Below, in pieces: positions 14,233 to 23,378 of a stretch of DNA of 43,695 bases. Origin of the DNA: a virus. The stretch spans positions 1 to 43,695 of IMG/VR virus record IMGVR_UViG_3300049477_000066; one strand, 5' to 3'. A program made the translations under genes and the position numbers. The number at the start of each line of letters is the position of its first letter. The first letter of the stretch is position 1. Below the pieces are notes generated by a model that was not told the origin of the DNA, made no database searches, and saw only the letters and a list, made by a program, of their open reading frames with translations.

Positions 14233-15159
14233 CTATTTAATAGGTTTAATTATTTCCATTGTCATATCTTCAAACTTTTTTATTACAGCGTCGTCGGTGA
14301 GTTCCTTACGCAGAGCTGCTAGGGATTTTATCCTCTCATTCATTGAAGCATCATCAGCTCTTGCGCGCTCAAGTACGGAATTATCACCTGTTGTTCTAGC
14401 ATTTCTTCGCAATACTATGCCTGTCTGAATGTCATTCATTAACCTAGCACCCTCTTGGATAAGTTGTTTGGCCCGGAGTCCTTGTGATGCTCTTTCCAAT
14501 GAGCCACGCTGAGCAAGCTCGGAATCTGCCCGATTTGATTGTCTCAGTGCTAACAAGTCGGCTAGTCCAGACTTATTCAAACCTGACTGTAGCTCTAACA
14601 GCTTAAGCATATCATCGCGTCCACTCTTTGACGCTTCTGCTGCTGATATCTTATCACCCTTGCCTACATCAAGCTGAGACAATGCGAACGTGCTTGGCTG
14701 GCCAGACCTTGACTGTGAGCGCTCTCTCATCAAGTCAGCCTTTAAAAACTCTGGGCCTAAGTCTCTCCTGAACAACGAGGTAGCTGCATCTGATGCCTGC
14801 TTAGTTGTCTCGATTAACTTAGAAGCTTCTCCTAATTTGCCCTGTCGTATTAGGTCGCCAATGGAGGTAGCTATTGTTTCTTGACCGACTTGTGATCTAT
14901 CTATAATTATATCCGTGCTTGGGTAATCAACTTTGAATCCTTCTTCTGGATAAGTATATTTTTTAGTGTCATCTTCAAAGCGAACACGTTCACGCCCTAC
15001 TCTAGTTACCTTGGCTTTTTCTACTGGAGCTACTGGAGCCACTGGAGCTTCTCGACCCATTACATAGTCAGTATCTTTGCCAAAGTCAAATGGGTCTAAG
15101 GTATCAGGTAGACCATACTTCTGTGTTGCTTGCTGTGGTTTTCTTCCTTTATCGGCCAT
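14233..15159 (-). CDS. Putative internal virion protein, 308 aa
   Basis: Charged, helical, Ser/Asp/Lys-rich protein with a Pro/Ala/Val repeat (APVAPVAPVEKAKV) near residue 45 and long helices over residues 130-300. ATG 15159 is preceded by GGGGGGAG only one base away, which is unusually close; TTG 15183 in frame is the alternative. It sits between two other helical proteins before the 979-residue protein, as in podoviral ejection-protein clusters. No enzyme motif seen. Confidence 0.6.
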   Translation of the reverse strand: MADKGRKPQQATQKYGLPDTLDPFDFGKDTDYVMGREAPVAPVAPVEKAKVTRVGRERVRFEDDTKKYTYPEEGFKVDYPSTDIIIDRSQVGQETIATSIGDLIRQGKLGEASKLIETTKQASDAATSLFRRDLGPEFLKADLMRERSQSRSGQPSTFALSQLDVGKGDKISAAEASKSGRDDMLKLLELQSGLNKSGLADLLALRQSNRADSELAQRGSLERASQGLRAKQLIQEGARLMNDIQTGIVLRRNARTTGDNSVLERARADDASMNERIKSLAALRKELTDDAVIKKFEDMTMEIIKPIK

Positions 15160-15169
15160 ACTCCCCCCG

Positions 15170-15781
15170 TTACTTTGAACCAAATACTAGCTTGGTTAGA
15201 TTATCAGCATAGGCGTCGCTCTGCTTGGTCTTGGTATCAACAGCCTGTCCAGCCTTCTGCGTGCGTGCTGCGAGCTGATCGCTCAATGGCCCAAAGATAG
15301 AGTCTCTTATTCTGTCTGATTTGTCTCGTTCAGCAGCGGCTAGTTGTTGTGCTTTAAACCCTTCACGGACTGCTAGTGGGTCATATCCAATAGAGGTCTG
15401 ACTAACAGATGTCTCAGGTTTACCAAGGTTCGCAGATGTCGCAAGCTCAGCTGCATGATAAGCATCAAGCCCACGACGCTTCGCGAAATCCTGAATTGAT
15501 GATAATCCTGAGTCGAAATCACCTCCGCCTAAATACTCCACGCCTGACTTGAATATACCACCAGTCTTATCCGCTACGTCTTTGAATCCTCTAGCCGCAG
15601 CAGTTAAACCCGGCTCGATATTCTCCCTAGCATAAGCGGACAGTCTGTCCAGCTTAGCATTTTCATTGTCTATATAATTCCCAAACTTTCCAGCTTGACG
15701 CCCGAAGAACCCAAGCGAATCATCATGCTCGCCTTGTGCTCGTCTTAGCTTCTCTAATTCTCTCTGTTCTGATCTAGCCAT
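15170..15781 (-). CDS. Putative internal virion protein, 203 aa
   Basis: ATG 15781 after AGGAG. Helical and charged with an N-terminal Arg/Glu region, central Gly-rich turns (YLGGGDFDSGLSS), and C-terminal helices. No enzymatic motif. Its position between adaptor genes and the 979-residue protein suggests a virion-internal or ejection role (inference from gene order). Confidence 0.6.
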   Translation of the reverse strand: MARSEQRELEKLRRAQGEHDDSLGFFGRQAGKFGNYIDNENAKLDRLSAYARENIEPGLTAAARGFKDVADKTGGIFKSGVEYLGGGDFDSGLSSIQDFAKRRGLDAYHAAELATSANLGKPETSVSQTSIGYDPLAVREGFKAQQLAAAERDKSDRIRDSIFGPLSDQLAARTQKAGQAVDTKTKQSDAYADNLTKLVFGSK

Positions 15782-15789
15782 ATAAACTC

Positions 15790-16425
15790 CTATCCGCCGA
15801 AGCCGTAGTTACCGTTACCAAAACTAGATTGATATCCACCTTCCCCTGCCCCTTGCGCTTGGTCTAGCCCACCCTTAGCCCCGGCCGGATTCCCAGTCAT
15901 TGCACTGACTCCTGCCATACCCAACCCAATCCATCTTCCGCGCTTTGCTTGCTTGGCAAACTCACGCGCTCTCAAGTTAGCAGCCTGCATGTCTTGTATG
16001 TTTTTAGTTGCCTCGGTAACTCCGAACGCAGCCTTCTGTCTAAACTGTTCTTGGTCTGCAAAGTCAGCACCTCTGAGAGCTGTTCCTTGTCTGGCGAAAT
16101 CAAATATGCCAGACCTTAGATTCTGCGCACCTTGTCTTACGCCTTGACGAGCTATACGCTCAGACGCTCCAGATGATAAGCCACCACTTAGCGCGGCTTG
16201 ATCTGCTTGCGATGCGAACAGACCTGAGCTTTGTGCGCGCAATTCATCCAGCGCTCTGGTCTTGTCTGTTTCAAGAAGCTTTAATTGTTCTTCTGTACTG
16301 CGACGAATAGCAGTAGGGTCTGTGTCTCTTACTTTGCGTAAGTAGTCCCTGTCTTGGGTATCAATTTCCATTTGAGCTGCTGGCCCACCGCCAATCCATC
16401 TCTCTACCTTCTTAAATATTCCCAT
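15790..16425 (-). CDS. Putative internal virion/ejection protein, 211 aa
   Basis: Long Gln/Ala/Arg helices (residues 30-160) suited to coiled-coil assembly, a Gly/Ala hydrophobic segment (WIGLGMAGVSAMTG, about 166-179) and a Gly/Asn/Tyr-rich C-terminus ending in GNGNYGFGG. This resembles small podoviral internal proteins that insert into membranes during DNA injection. It overlaps the adaptor gene by one base. Confidence 0.6.
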   Translation of the reverse strand: MGIFKKVERWIGGGPAAQMEIDTQDRDYLRKVRDTDPTAIRRSTEEQLKLLETDKTRALDELRAQSSGLFASQADQAALSGGLSSGASERIARQGVRQGAQNLRSGIFDFARQGTALRGADFADQEQFRQKAAFGVTEATKNIQDMQAANLRAREFAKQAKRGRWIGLGMAGVSAMTGNPAGAKGGLDQAQGAGEGGYQSSFGNGNYGFGG

Positions 16426-17129
16426 TATAAATCTCCACCGTTGCTGTCCTTATAGTGGGACATGTCTAGCTCAACTTGGTTGTTGTCATCAGGTGCCATA
16501 TCACTCAATGTAGAAGTGATTTCAATCTCTATTTCTTTTTCCAATAGCTTAATGTCTTCTGCTCTTGGGTCACCGTCTTTCAGGTACGCTAACGTCTTTG
16601 CGTATCTGATAACATACGTTTCAAATTCATCAATGTCACATATATCAGAGTCGAGAATTAAATCTCTGGCATTTCTAATGTAATAAATAATAAGCTTGCC
16701 AGTACGACCATTGGCAGGATGTAACCTAATCTTTCTACCGCTTGCCAGACTATTGCTAGGTGACCATTGAAGTATCGGATTAGTAGTTTGGTCATTGTAT
16801 ATGTCCCTTGAAATTGCATTAAGGATATCTTTAACCTTCTTAACTTCATGCGATTGAACATTGGCACCTGATACGCCGTCTTTGAACACGATCTTTCTGA
16901 TCTTGTTCGCGTAAATGTCGACAGGATAATCAACGAATGTTTGTCCGTATGTGATGTCTACTTCTACATCAGTTAAGAAGTAGTCTTCATATATAGTGTG
17001 AATCTTACGCTCTGCGGCTTTGACGCCATCGCGAATCCATCTATTCAAATCTGTTGCTGCAATAAAGTCATCGTCTTGAAGATCAAGATCATTGACGACA
17101 GCTTGGCGCAAATCAGCTAGTGTACTCAT
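16425..17129 (-). CDS. Head-tail adaptor / tail tube accessory protein (P22 gp4/T7 gp11-like)
   Basis: 234 residues beginning with the pattern L-A-D-L-R-Q-A-V-V-N-D-L and N-R-W-I-R-D-G-V-K-A-A, seen in podoviral adaptor proteins that dock under the portal. A beta-rich middle (VDITYGQTFVDYP) and C-terminal helices follow. It is directly downstream of the nozzle-type protein in the transcript, a pairing typical of short-tailed phages. Family assignment is by pattern and context. Confidence 0.55.
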   Translation of the reverse strand: MSTLADLRQAVVNDLDLQDDDFIAATDLNRWIRDGVKAAERKIHTIYEDYFLTDVEVDITYGQTFVDYPVDIYANKIRKIVFKDGVSGANVQSHEVKKVKDILNAISRDIYNDQTTNPILQWSPSNSLASGRKIRLHPANGRTGKLIIYYIRNARDLILDSDICDIDEFETYVIRYAKTLAYLKDGDPRAEDIKLLEKEIEIEITSTLSDMAPDDNNQVELDMSHYKDSNGGDL

Positions 17130-17278
17130 TCTAAAGCCTCCAGCCTCTCGTTAATGTCGGCAAGCACCAACTCTATTTTACGCAGTGACTTTTCGATGGA
17201 AGAAAAATTCTCCCTAAGCTTTTCATCTACGTCAAGATATAGAGTGTCGACCTCTGCATTGTATTCAATATTACTCAT
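17126..17278 (-). CDS. Small coiled-coil protein, 50 aa
   Basis: Starts at ATG 17278 (MSNIEYN), overlapping the preceding stop by eight bases; its stop overlaps the next start by four. Residues 18-49 are a clear Leu/Ile/Glu coiled coil. It is probably a small structural or assembly factor of the tail. Confidence 0.6.
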   Translation of the reverse strand: MSNIEYNAEVDTLYLDVDEKLRENFSSIEKSLRKIELVLADINERLEALE

Positions 17279-19562
17279 TGGCTCCCTCTTCTGCTGTCTT
17301 GAACTCTCCACCCTCGTTATCTAGCGTAGAGAACTCATACGACAAGTAGTTAAGCTCGAACCGTTGCAGCTTATTGTAACCCTTAATCACCCATTTTGCA
17401 CCAACCGTAGGGCCAATTGTGCCACCACCGACAACTACTAGGGTTGTATTAGATCGGCTGATAATCCTATGCTCTTTGCCATATTGCTCTGACTCAAAGA
17501 ATATAGCGTCGCCAACGATATCTGATGGCCAAACGATGGTTCCCATCATGGACACTACTAATTGAGTCGGGTCGTTAGGTGCAACGTAGTCGACATCTGC
17601 GACTCCGTATGTGTCGGACTTATATAGGATAATCTTGGCAGGCTTTATTCTGATTTGCTTGCGCCTGCATCTCATCGACCTTCTAGGGAAGTGTCGTTGT
17701 TTTGTAAAAACATTAGGCATACGCCAAATGAAGTCTGGGTCACCCCATAGAAATGACGGGTCGCCCCATATAATTGTATTGATGAACTGAACTTCCTTCA
17801 TTGGGAGTATTTGACGCCCATCGTCGTTAATAGATTCAATGTCATAGGCTATCTTGCCCTGCGTCGAAGTGGATACCGTCAGCTCTCTAACCCACTTTCT
17901 TGTGTGAGGATTCCCAAAGTCCAAAGCCCCCGATATGAAGTCAAACGGGACATGGGTCTTTAACCAGTCGACAGCAGGAATACCAGTATCACGCAGTACG
18001 TCATTGTAGTAATCGTCCCTGTGTCTGTAGATATAGCCTTGGTCGTCACATCTGTAGATTTCATTATCCAGCCCTATGGCCGATGACGAGAAGAAAGAAG
18101 CTCCATTTGCCGTGGTAAACCCACCAGAATTAATGTTGTAAACCCACCAAGTATTGTTTTCGCTGTTGTTGTCGCCCATGCTCCAGATGATTCGCTCATG
18201 GAACAGATCGTATGTACCCCATATCTTCGCTCGTTTTTCAGGGGAATTGGTGAACAATCTATATGAATCCTGTAGCTCTTTGCATACTGGAAGTATTTCT
18301 GCCTTGAATCCATCGGTGACATAGAAGCCATTATTGCCAGCAAAGTATGCCCTGTCTCCAGTGCGAACGATGCTGTTATGGTTCAAGCAACCAGCAGAAT
18401 CAGAGATAACTCTTGTGCGGATATTCCCGTTGCCAAATGAATCAATCGCGCTCTCTACTCTGTAGATATAAGTCTCAGTCATTATGATAGGCGAACCATT
18501 GATATGTGTTCCACCAGTCAACGTATCATCTACGTCCTTGTAGAATGATGGGTCGAACCCATCGGCCGTTCCGGGCAACATCTGATAGAACCTATACGGT
18601 CTTACGATGTCTCCGCCTGATGTTTCTTCAATCGCGTATAAGCAATAGACGATATCGTTTACCGCTATAATGTATTTACATCTTGGAGTCTTATATCTCT
18701 CAAGTTGTCCACCAGTCGTATAGAGTGTTACTCCAGTGACCAGTGCTGCATCCGTGACGTTGTCCACGAAAGTTCCAGCGAATCCGTTAGCGACCTCGCC
18801 GACTTTGTAATAAACACCGAAGTCTGATGCTGTATATTCTTTCGTTCGGTATATAGCAATCTTAACATTGTTTACGTCAATTCTATTGCCAGCTGGGAGT
18901 ATAGACTGAAACAGCTGGACGTTGACATAGTTAACTGCGTCAATTGGATTAAGTTGTTCAACTAGGTCTTTATAGAATGGGACTCCTACCATCTTAAATT
19001 GAGTGTCGCCTACATAGTAGGTGTACTCATAGACGATAGCGTAGTCATACTTTTTACCAGCACCCGGAACTTGTGGGTTGAATACTGTGCCTACTGGATA
19101 CTCTGGTAGCCCAAGTTCATGAGACTTAATAGCTCCAGTGTTATCCCTGTATATTCTCATGGGAGAGTCGAAGTCGACAGGTGATACTTGCCCAGTGTTG
19201 GCCACTAGTAATTGATCTTTCCATTCCACAGCGTTTGGATATACACCGCTGCCATTGTAATTAAAAAACACAGTGGCATTAGGAGTGGCGACAAGCGCTA
19301 CTGTGCCCAAGTCTTTGTCGAAGTAATAGGCGTTTGCACCTCTGATGATGAATAAGTCTTCATTCATCTTCCAGATGCCTGCTATCCGCTGAGTAGCTTC
19401 TTGGTCATAAGCGACCACGAACCCAGCCCTAAGTTCAAGACCTCTCTCAGTGATGATGAAGTTTACTGCTGACTTGTATTTGTTGTCTGGAGCATTGATA
19501 TACTTATCTGTTATACCACCAGAGAAATCAGCAATAGGTCTTGTTTGATATTGAAGTGGCAT
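17271..19562 (-). CDS. Tail nozzle/hub protein (P22 gp10/T7 gp12-like stabilisation protein)
   Basis: 763 residues, almost entirely beta. The N-terminal pattern (DFSGGITDKYINAPDNKY, then a region on sequence rank and offset, LELRAGF) matches podoviral nozzle proteins that open with F-x-G-G-I and L-R-x-G. Repeated YxxD and W-x-V-Y-N blades suggest a propeller-like body. It sits next to the adaptor gene. The role would be sealing the tail tip and the DNA channel. Confidence is moderate, based on the N-terminus, length and gene order. Confidence 0.6.
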   Translation of the reverse strand: MPLQYQTRPIADFSGGITDKYINAPDNKYKSAVNFIITERGLELRAGFVVAYDQEATQRIAGIWKMNEDLFIIRGANAYYFDKDLGTVALVATPNATVFFNYNGSGVYPNAVEWKDQLLVANTGQVSPVDFDSPMRIYRDNTGAIKSHELGLPEYPVGTVFNPQVPGAGKKYDYAIVYEYTYYVGDTQFKMVGVPFYKDLVEQLNPIDAVNYVNVQLFQSILPAGNRIDVNNVKIAIYRTKEYTASDFGVYYKVGEVANGFAGTFVDNVTDAALVTGVTLYTTGGQLERYKTPRCKYIIAVNDIVYCLYAIEETSGGDIVRPYRFYQMLPGTADGFDPSFYKDVDDTLTGGTHINGSPIIMTETYIYRVESAIDSFGNGNIRTRVISDSAGCLNHNSIVRTGDRAYFAGNNGFYVTDGFKAEILPVCKELQDSYRLFTNSPEKRAKIWGTYDLFHERIIWSMGDNNSENNTWWVYNINSGGFTTANGASFFSSSAIGLDNEIYRCDDQGYIYRHRDDYYNDVLRDTGIPAVDWLKTHVPFDFISGALDFGNPHTRKWVRELTVSTSTQGKIAYDIESINDDGRQILPMKEVQFINTIIWGDPSFLWGDPDFIWRMPNVFTKQRHFPRRSMRCRRKQIRIKPAKIILYKSDTYGVADVDYVAPNDPTQLVVSMMGTIVWPSDIVGDAIFFESEQYGKEHRIISRSNTTLVVVGGGTIGPTVGAKWVIKGYNKLQRFELNYLSYEFSTLDNEGGEFKTAEEGANE

Positions 19563-19981
19563 TATAGTGTCACTACCTTTAAGTCAACTTGGTTGTTGTT
19601 CGAGTACACATAGAAGCTTGTGTTGTCGATCTTCTCGACTGTCGGATAAAACTCTTTAAACACAGTGGTAGCTGTTGGCGCGTAGAATAGCTTTCTGATA
19701 CTAGCGTCAAACGTAGTTGCGCCCGGTACTGGTATGGTCGCTCTGTATTCACCATTACCCAGTGAAGACCAAACAAGATCGACACCGATCACGAATGTAT
19801 CAATATCCTTTGCAATGTTTAAGCTGATTTCTTTTGAGTCACCACCGTCATGATTGTGTACGGCCATTCTCTCCATGTACTCTTCAAGGATGTCAAATAC
19901 GGTGTTGCCCTGATCTCCAGCGGCAGGCTTCTCGTATGGGCCATTGGTGTATAGCTCTGTCCCTACAATATCAATTGGCAT
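19562..19981 (-). CDS. Putative tail protein, 139 aa
   Basis: ATG 19981 after GGAG. Beta-rich with an N-terminal helix and an H-N-H-D-G-G motif (residues 42-47) like those of small tail or baseplate connectors that bind metal. It overlaps the nozzle gene by one base. No further family evidence. Confidence 0.55.
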   Translation of the reverse strand: MPIDIVGTELYTNGPYEKPAAGDQGNTVFDILEEYMERMAVHNHDGGDSKEISLNIAKDIDTFVIGVDLVWSSLGNGEYRATIPVPGATTFDASIRKLFYAPTATTVFKEFYPTVEKIDNTSFYVYSNNNQVDLKVVTL

Positions 19982-19982
19982 A

Positions 19983-20504
19983 TTAGACTCCGTATTTAGT
20001 GAATATCCCTAGTATATCTTCTTTCATTTGCAATGTCACAAGTTCACCATCTGGAACCACGGCTTCTATTGCAGTCTTGGCGACTGTTACTCTGTATGTT
20101 TGGAGAGCTACCAGAGCTGAGGCAAAGTTAGCTTGCATCTGATTTATTTGGGCGACTGTCAACTGTCTCTCTATATTATAGCCAATCAGCATATCGAAGA
20201 CATCATTGCAACACTGTCTTATCGACGTTCCTATGTTGATTCTTGCAGCAATCAGATGCTCGGTATCTTCTGCGCGATCAACATCAGCTTGCGCTTTTAA
20301 TGTTATAAATGTTATGCCAGAGATTTCTTGAGTAGCTATGACATCTGCTGGGTCATGGTCACCTTGGTCTGACTGCATACGGATTGGAAGCCGCCCTTCT
20401 TTTTTTACTTGCTGTGCTATCCACGCATCGGCAAGCTCTGACGTTGGAAATTTAGCTGTCCAGACTCTTCCGTCTTTAAGGTTGGTTATGGTTATCTTTT
20501 CCAT
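19983..20504 (-). CDS. Putative tail-fibre-associated protein, 173 aa
   Basis: Directly follows the 755-residue fibre in the transcript (one-base overlap), the usual place for a fibre chaperone. The N-terminus looks like a small beta domain (MEKITITNLKDGRVWTAKFP), and the C-terminus is helical and ends VTLQMKEDILGIFTKYGV. It could be a fibre-assembly chaperone, but no family motif proves it. Confidence 0.5.
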   Translation of the reverse strand: MEKITITNLKDGRVWTAKFPTSELADAWIAQQVKKEGRLPIRMQSDQGDHDPADVIATQEISGITFITLKAQADVDRAEDTEHLIAARINIGTSIRQCCNDVFDMLIGYNIERQLTVAQINQMQANFASALVALQTYRVTVAKTAIEAVVPDGELVTLQMKEDILGIFTKYGV

Positions 20505-22771
20505 TACGCTATCCCTCCAGATTTTTTAATCCACATGAAGTTTAAAAACTCTGACGTGTTTAGGTTGGTCGCTGGAATATCTTCATTGAATCTTATATCA
20601 ATCAAGTCGCCTTTGGCAGCTTGGAACTTATGAGAGCCAGTTGATTGATATGGCCTCGATGAAGTGTTTTGGCATAGGTCGTATGTACCATAGCCGATAA
20701 CGCTGGCATTTTTCATCAATTGAGTATTGAATAGATTTCCTATGGCAGCAGATAAGTTTGCAGTCGTGTTGCACCAAAAGATTTCATAAGTTCCATTAGC
20801 TGGTATAGTAATTCTACCAGTGCCAGTGTTCATTATTTTATGTGTGTCTACGTCCAGCCCAGCTGTTTGATCTTCGTATATAATTATATTTGCGCTTACT
20901 ACAGCTTGACCTGAGTTGGTTCTATATGAAGCTTCGACTATCTCGCTCGCTGCTATCTGTTGGTTGCCTGCGATCTTTGTCACAGATATAAAGGTCTCGA
21001 TAACCCCTATATTTCTGTTCACAAGCCATGACGTATCCGCAGAAACTTGAACATATAGCTCTAGGTAATCGCCTGCAACTAATGGAAGAGGGATAGTACA
21101 TGGCGCATTTAACCCTGTATTGGCTGCGCCACTCATATAAGACCGAACAAGCACACTGCCGTTCTTATATAGCATAGCGAAACCGCTTTCATCTATTGCC
21201 ACGTTATCAATTAGCGCTGCAAAAGAAACCGTGTAGGTTCCCGACTCCTTAATATTTATTCGGTCATTGGCAAGGTCAACCCCACCCACGGTGTCTTGAA
21301 TCAAGGTATCGAAAGTGACCTTGTGCGGCCCAATTGAAACATAGTTTTGTTGAACTTGATTGTGCATTGAACATACAATCAACCTTTGCCCATGATCTTC
21401 ACTGACAACTTGACTTGAAGACTTGCCGACGACTGGGACTTTGAAAACCACATTCACACTATCGCCCGCGCCGAAAGTGAAGGGCACTGTACTTGTGACC
21501 GGGTTGTTGTGATCCGAGTATGTTCCGACTGAATGTCTGACCGGCCTGAATGTGATTTGTGTGTCCGATACTCGGAATACATTGACTGGAAGATACAAAT
21601 TTGTGGTGTCAATGATCGCGCCTGAACCGATCCACAATTCGCCTGAAGTTGTTTCAAGAAGTTTTGACGAATCAATTGTGAAAGGAAGATTGACCGTCAA
21701 GTCAGTTGCCGTCGGTGCCCCGCTTGTTGATACATTCAACGCGACTTCATACGAGTCGCCATCTTGCGTGTACAATGCTGAATAGGTTGTATTCGATACC
21801 CATGAACCCGTGAACCCGGTCAATGTTTTCCAATCAGTTTTCAGCGAACCCCTTGACGCTTCCTTCGGCCCGACGATCACGTCGTCAAAGTCGATGTCGT
21901 AGGCAAGTGCCGAAGTTGTGGCAACGTGAATGATCAAGCGATAGTCTTCTTCAACCGTCGCGGCGTCTGACTGCCATGAAGACAAATAATTGTTCGGGTA
22001 TGAAGTCGCGTCTAGGTTCTCGCGGTCAACGCGAATTAGTTTTGACTGTGTCACGTTGTATAAGAAAAACCGAACGTCGCCGTCGACAAAATTTGCCGAG
22101 GTCAAATATACCATCATGTTCCTGATAACCGCTGGTAGGTAACCTTTCTGTATAGTGAAGTCGTATGACCATCCTTGGCCTTGGCAGTTTGAAGCTGGCT
22201 TTGAGAATCTAAAATGACCAGCACCATTCATTGGGTCGGTTGTTATTCTGGTAAGAGTTACAGTCAAAGGCACGGCAAGCCCAGTGCCGTTAACTGGCTC
22301 CGTTCCAGCTGCATCGGTGTATCCTGACCAGCCAGCTACGTCCACATCAGCAGTTCCATTCTCTATGAAATTGATTCCGCCTGAACCAGAGCCGCCAAGC
22401 GAGACTAGATTTACGCCATCATCACCGTAGTAAAGCCCTTCATCTGTGGCAAAATATATAAGCTTTGCCTCTCTTGGTAATGCTAGTATCGTAGCTTTTG
22501 TGCCAGAGATAACAGCATTGCTGTATTCATATCCGTTATTGGCAGCGTTGTTACACAATGCCAACTGAGCCTTGCCAGTAGTGCTTGGCCCATCAGTTCT
22601 AAAGTTTGTGATTAAATGTTGACGCTGTTGAACCTCTTGCTGAGCCGCCGAGTCATCAACATATACTCTATCGTTATCTGTTCTATAGTAGATTAATCCC
22701 TTGACTGATGCGGCTACTGCTCCAGCTATGTTTTGTAATCTTGCTTTTACCAGCTGACCATATATGCGCAT
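20504..22771 (-). CDS. Tail fibre / receptor-binding protein with C1q-like jelly-roll domains
   Basis: 755 residues. The N-terminus (1-55) and a Gly/Ser hinge (SLGGSGSGGINF, about residue 125) precede a beta sandwich with carbohydrate-binding-like features. The C-terminal third holds two similar domains: one with I-K-E-S-G-T-Y-T-V-S-F and L-V-A-G-D-Y-L-E-L-Y-V, another with I-P-A-N-G-T-Y-E-I-F-W and A-K-G-D-L-I-D-I-R-F, the G-x-Y and G-D pattern of C1q/TNF-type jelly rolls. Such folds form trimers that bind cell-surface ligands. The middle (about 21400-22110) has clearly higher GC and different codons, pointing to domain swapping. Confidence 0.7.
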   Translation of the reverse strand: MRIYGQLVKARLQNIAGAVAASVKGLIYYRTDNDRVYVDDSAAQQEVQQRQHLITNFRTDGPSTTGKAQLALCNNAANNGYEYSNAVISGTKATILALPREAKLIYFATDEGLYYGDDGVNLVSLGGSGSGGINFIENGTADVDVAGWSGYTDAAGTEPVNGTGLAVPLTVTLTRITTDPMNGAGHFRFSKPASNCQGQGWSYDFTIQKGYLPAVIRNMMVYLTSANFVDGDVRFFLYNVTQSKLIRVDRENLDATSYPNNYLSSWQSDAATVEEDYRLIIHVATTSALAYDIDFDDVIVGPKEASRGSLKTDWKTLTGFTGSWVSNTTYSALYTQDGDSYEVALNVSTSGAPTATDLTVNLPFTIDSSKLLETTSGELWIGSGAIIDTTNLYLPVNVFRVSDTQITFRPVRHSVGTYSDHNNPVTSTVPFTFGAGDSVNVVFKVPVVGKSSSQVVSEDHGQRLIVCSMHNQVQQNYVSIGPHKVTFDTLIQDTVGGVDLANDRINIKESGTYTVSFAALIDNVAIDESGFAMLYKNGSVLVRSYMSGAANTGLNAPCTIPLPLVAGDYLELYVQVSADTSWLVNRNIGVIETFISVTKIAGNQQIAASEIVEASYRTNSGQAVVSANIIIYEDQTAGLDVDTHKIMNTGTGRITIPANGTYEIFWCNTTANLSAAIGNLFNTQLMKNASVIGYGTYDLCQNTSSRPYQSTGSHKFQAAKGDLIDIRFNEDIPATNLNTSEFLNFMWIKKSGGIA

Positions 22772-22774
22772 GGA

Positions 22775-23377
22775 TTACTCCCTATTGATCTTGATGAAAA
22801 TATTCACCGCAATGTTCTTTGCTCTAGTCTCGTTGGCACCAGTAGAAAGAGCTGTAGGCTGTGTCGCTCCGCAACCGTCACCACTACCGCCGCCTACTGC
22901 CAAAGTACCACAAACGATACCGCCCGGCGCTCTTGTCTGTGGTAAGTCGTGAGAGTGGGCCTTAAGCGCATCGGCTTGATATGTACCAAGCGCTCTGTCG
23001 CCGTCAGGGTCTTGGTTACCATCAACCCTTCCATTGTTTTTACCTCTTAAGGTCATGCCTCTTGCATCAGGTATTACTGTGAATCCAGTCAGCGTAGCAT
23101 AGTCTGAGCCTAGAACTGATCTACCATCACACAGAACCCATGTGGAATCTGTTTCGGCTTGGAACTGAACCTCAGTAAGCATTGACTCTCTTAGTTCGCC
23201 AAGCACGCCCTCAATGCCTCTTCGCTTGTACTCGACCAAAGCAGCACCATCGGACACTAGGATGTCTTGGGTTTCGTAATCCCAGTACATCATGCCTCTC
23301 GCTTGTCTAACGGTAGCTCGCTGTGCTGTCGTTATCCATTCCATTTGAGCTTGGTTAAGCTTGCCAAGAACTTCCAT
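22775..23377 (-). CDS. Phage tail-collar domain protein
   Basis: About 200 residues. The C-terminal half carries the tail-collar pattern: W-V-L-C-D-G-R-S, then I-P-D-A-R-G-M-T-L-R-G, D-R-A-L-G-T-Y-Q-A-D-A-L-K-A-H-S-H-D and a Gly-rich end. This domain forms trimeric fibre tips or collars in many phages. The N-terminal part is helical and probably joins the tail. Start ATG 23377 after GAGG; a few upstream in-frame codons would overlap the large fibre gene. Confidence 0.75.
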   Translation of the reverse strand: MEVLGKLNQAQMEWITTAQRATVRQARGMMYWDYETQDILVSDGAALVEYKRRGIEGVLGELRESMLTEVQFQAETDSTWVLCDGRSVLGSDYATLTGFTVIPDARGMTLRGKNNGRVDGNQDPDGDRALGTYQADALKAHSHDLPQTRAPGGIVCGTLAVGGGSGDGCGATQPTALSTGANETRAKNIAVNIFIKINRE

Positions 23378-23378
23378 C

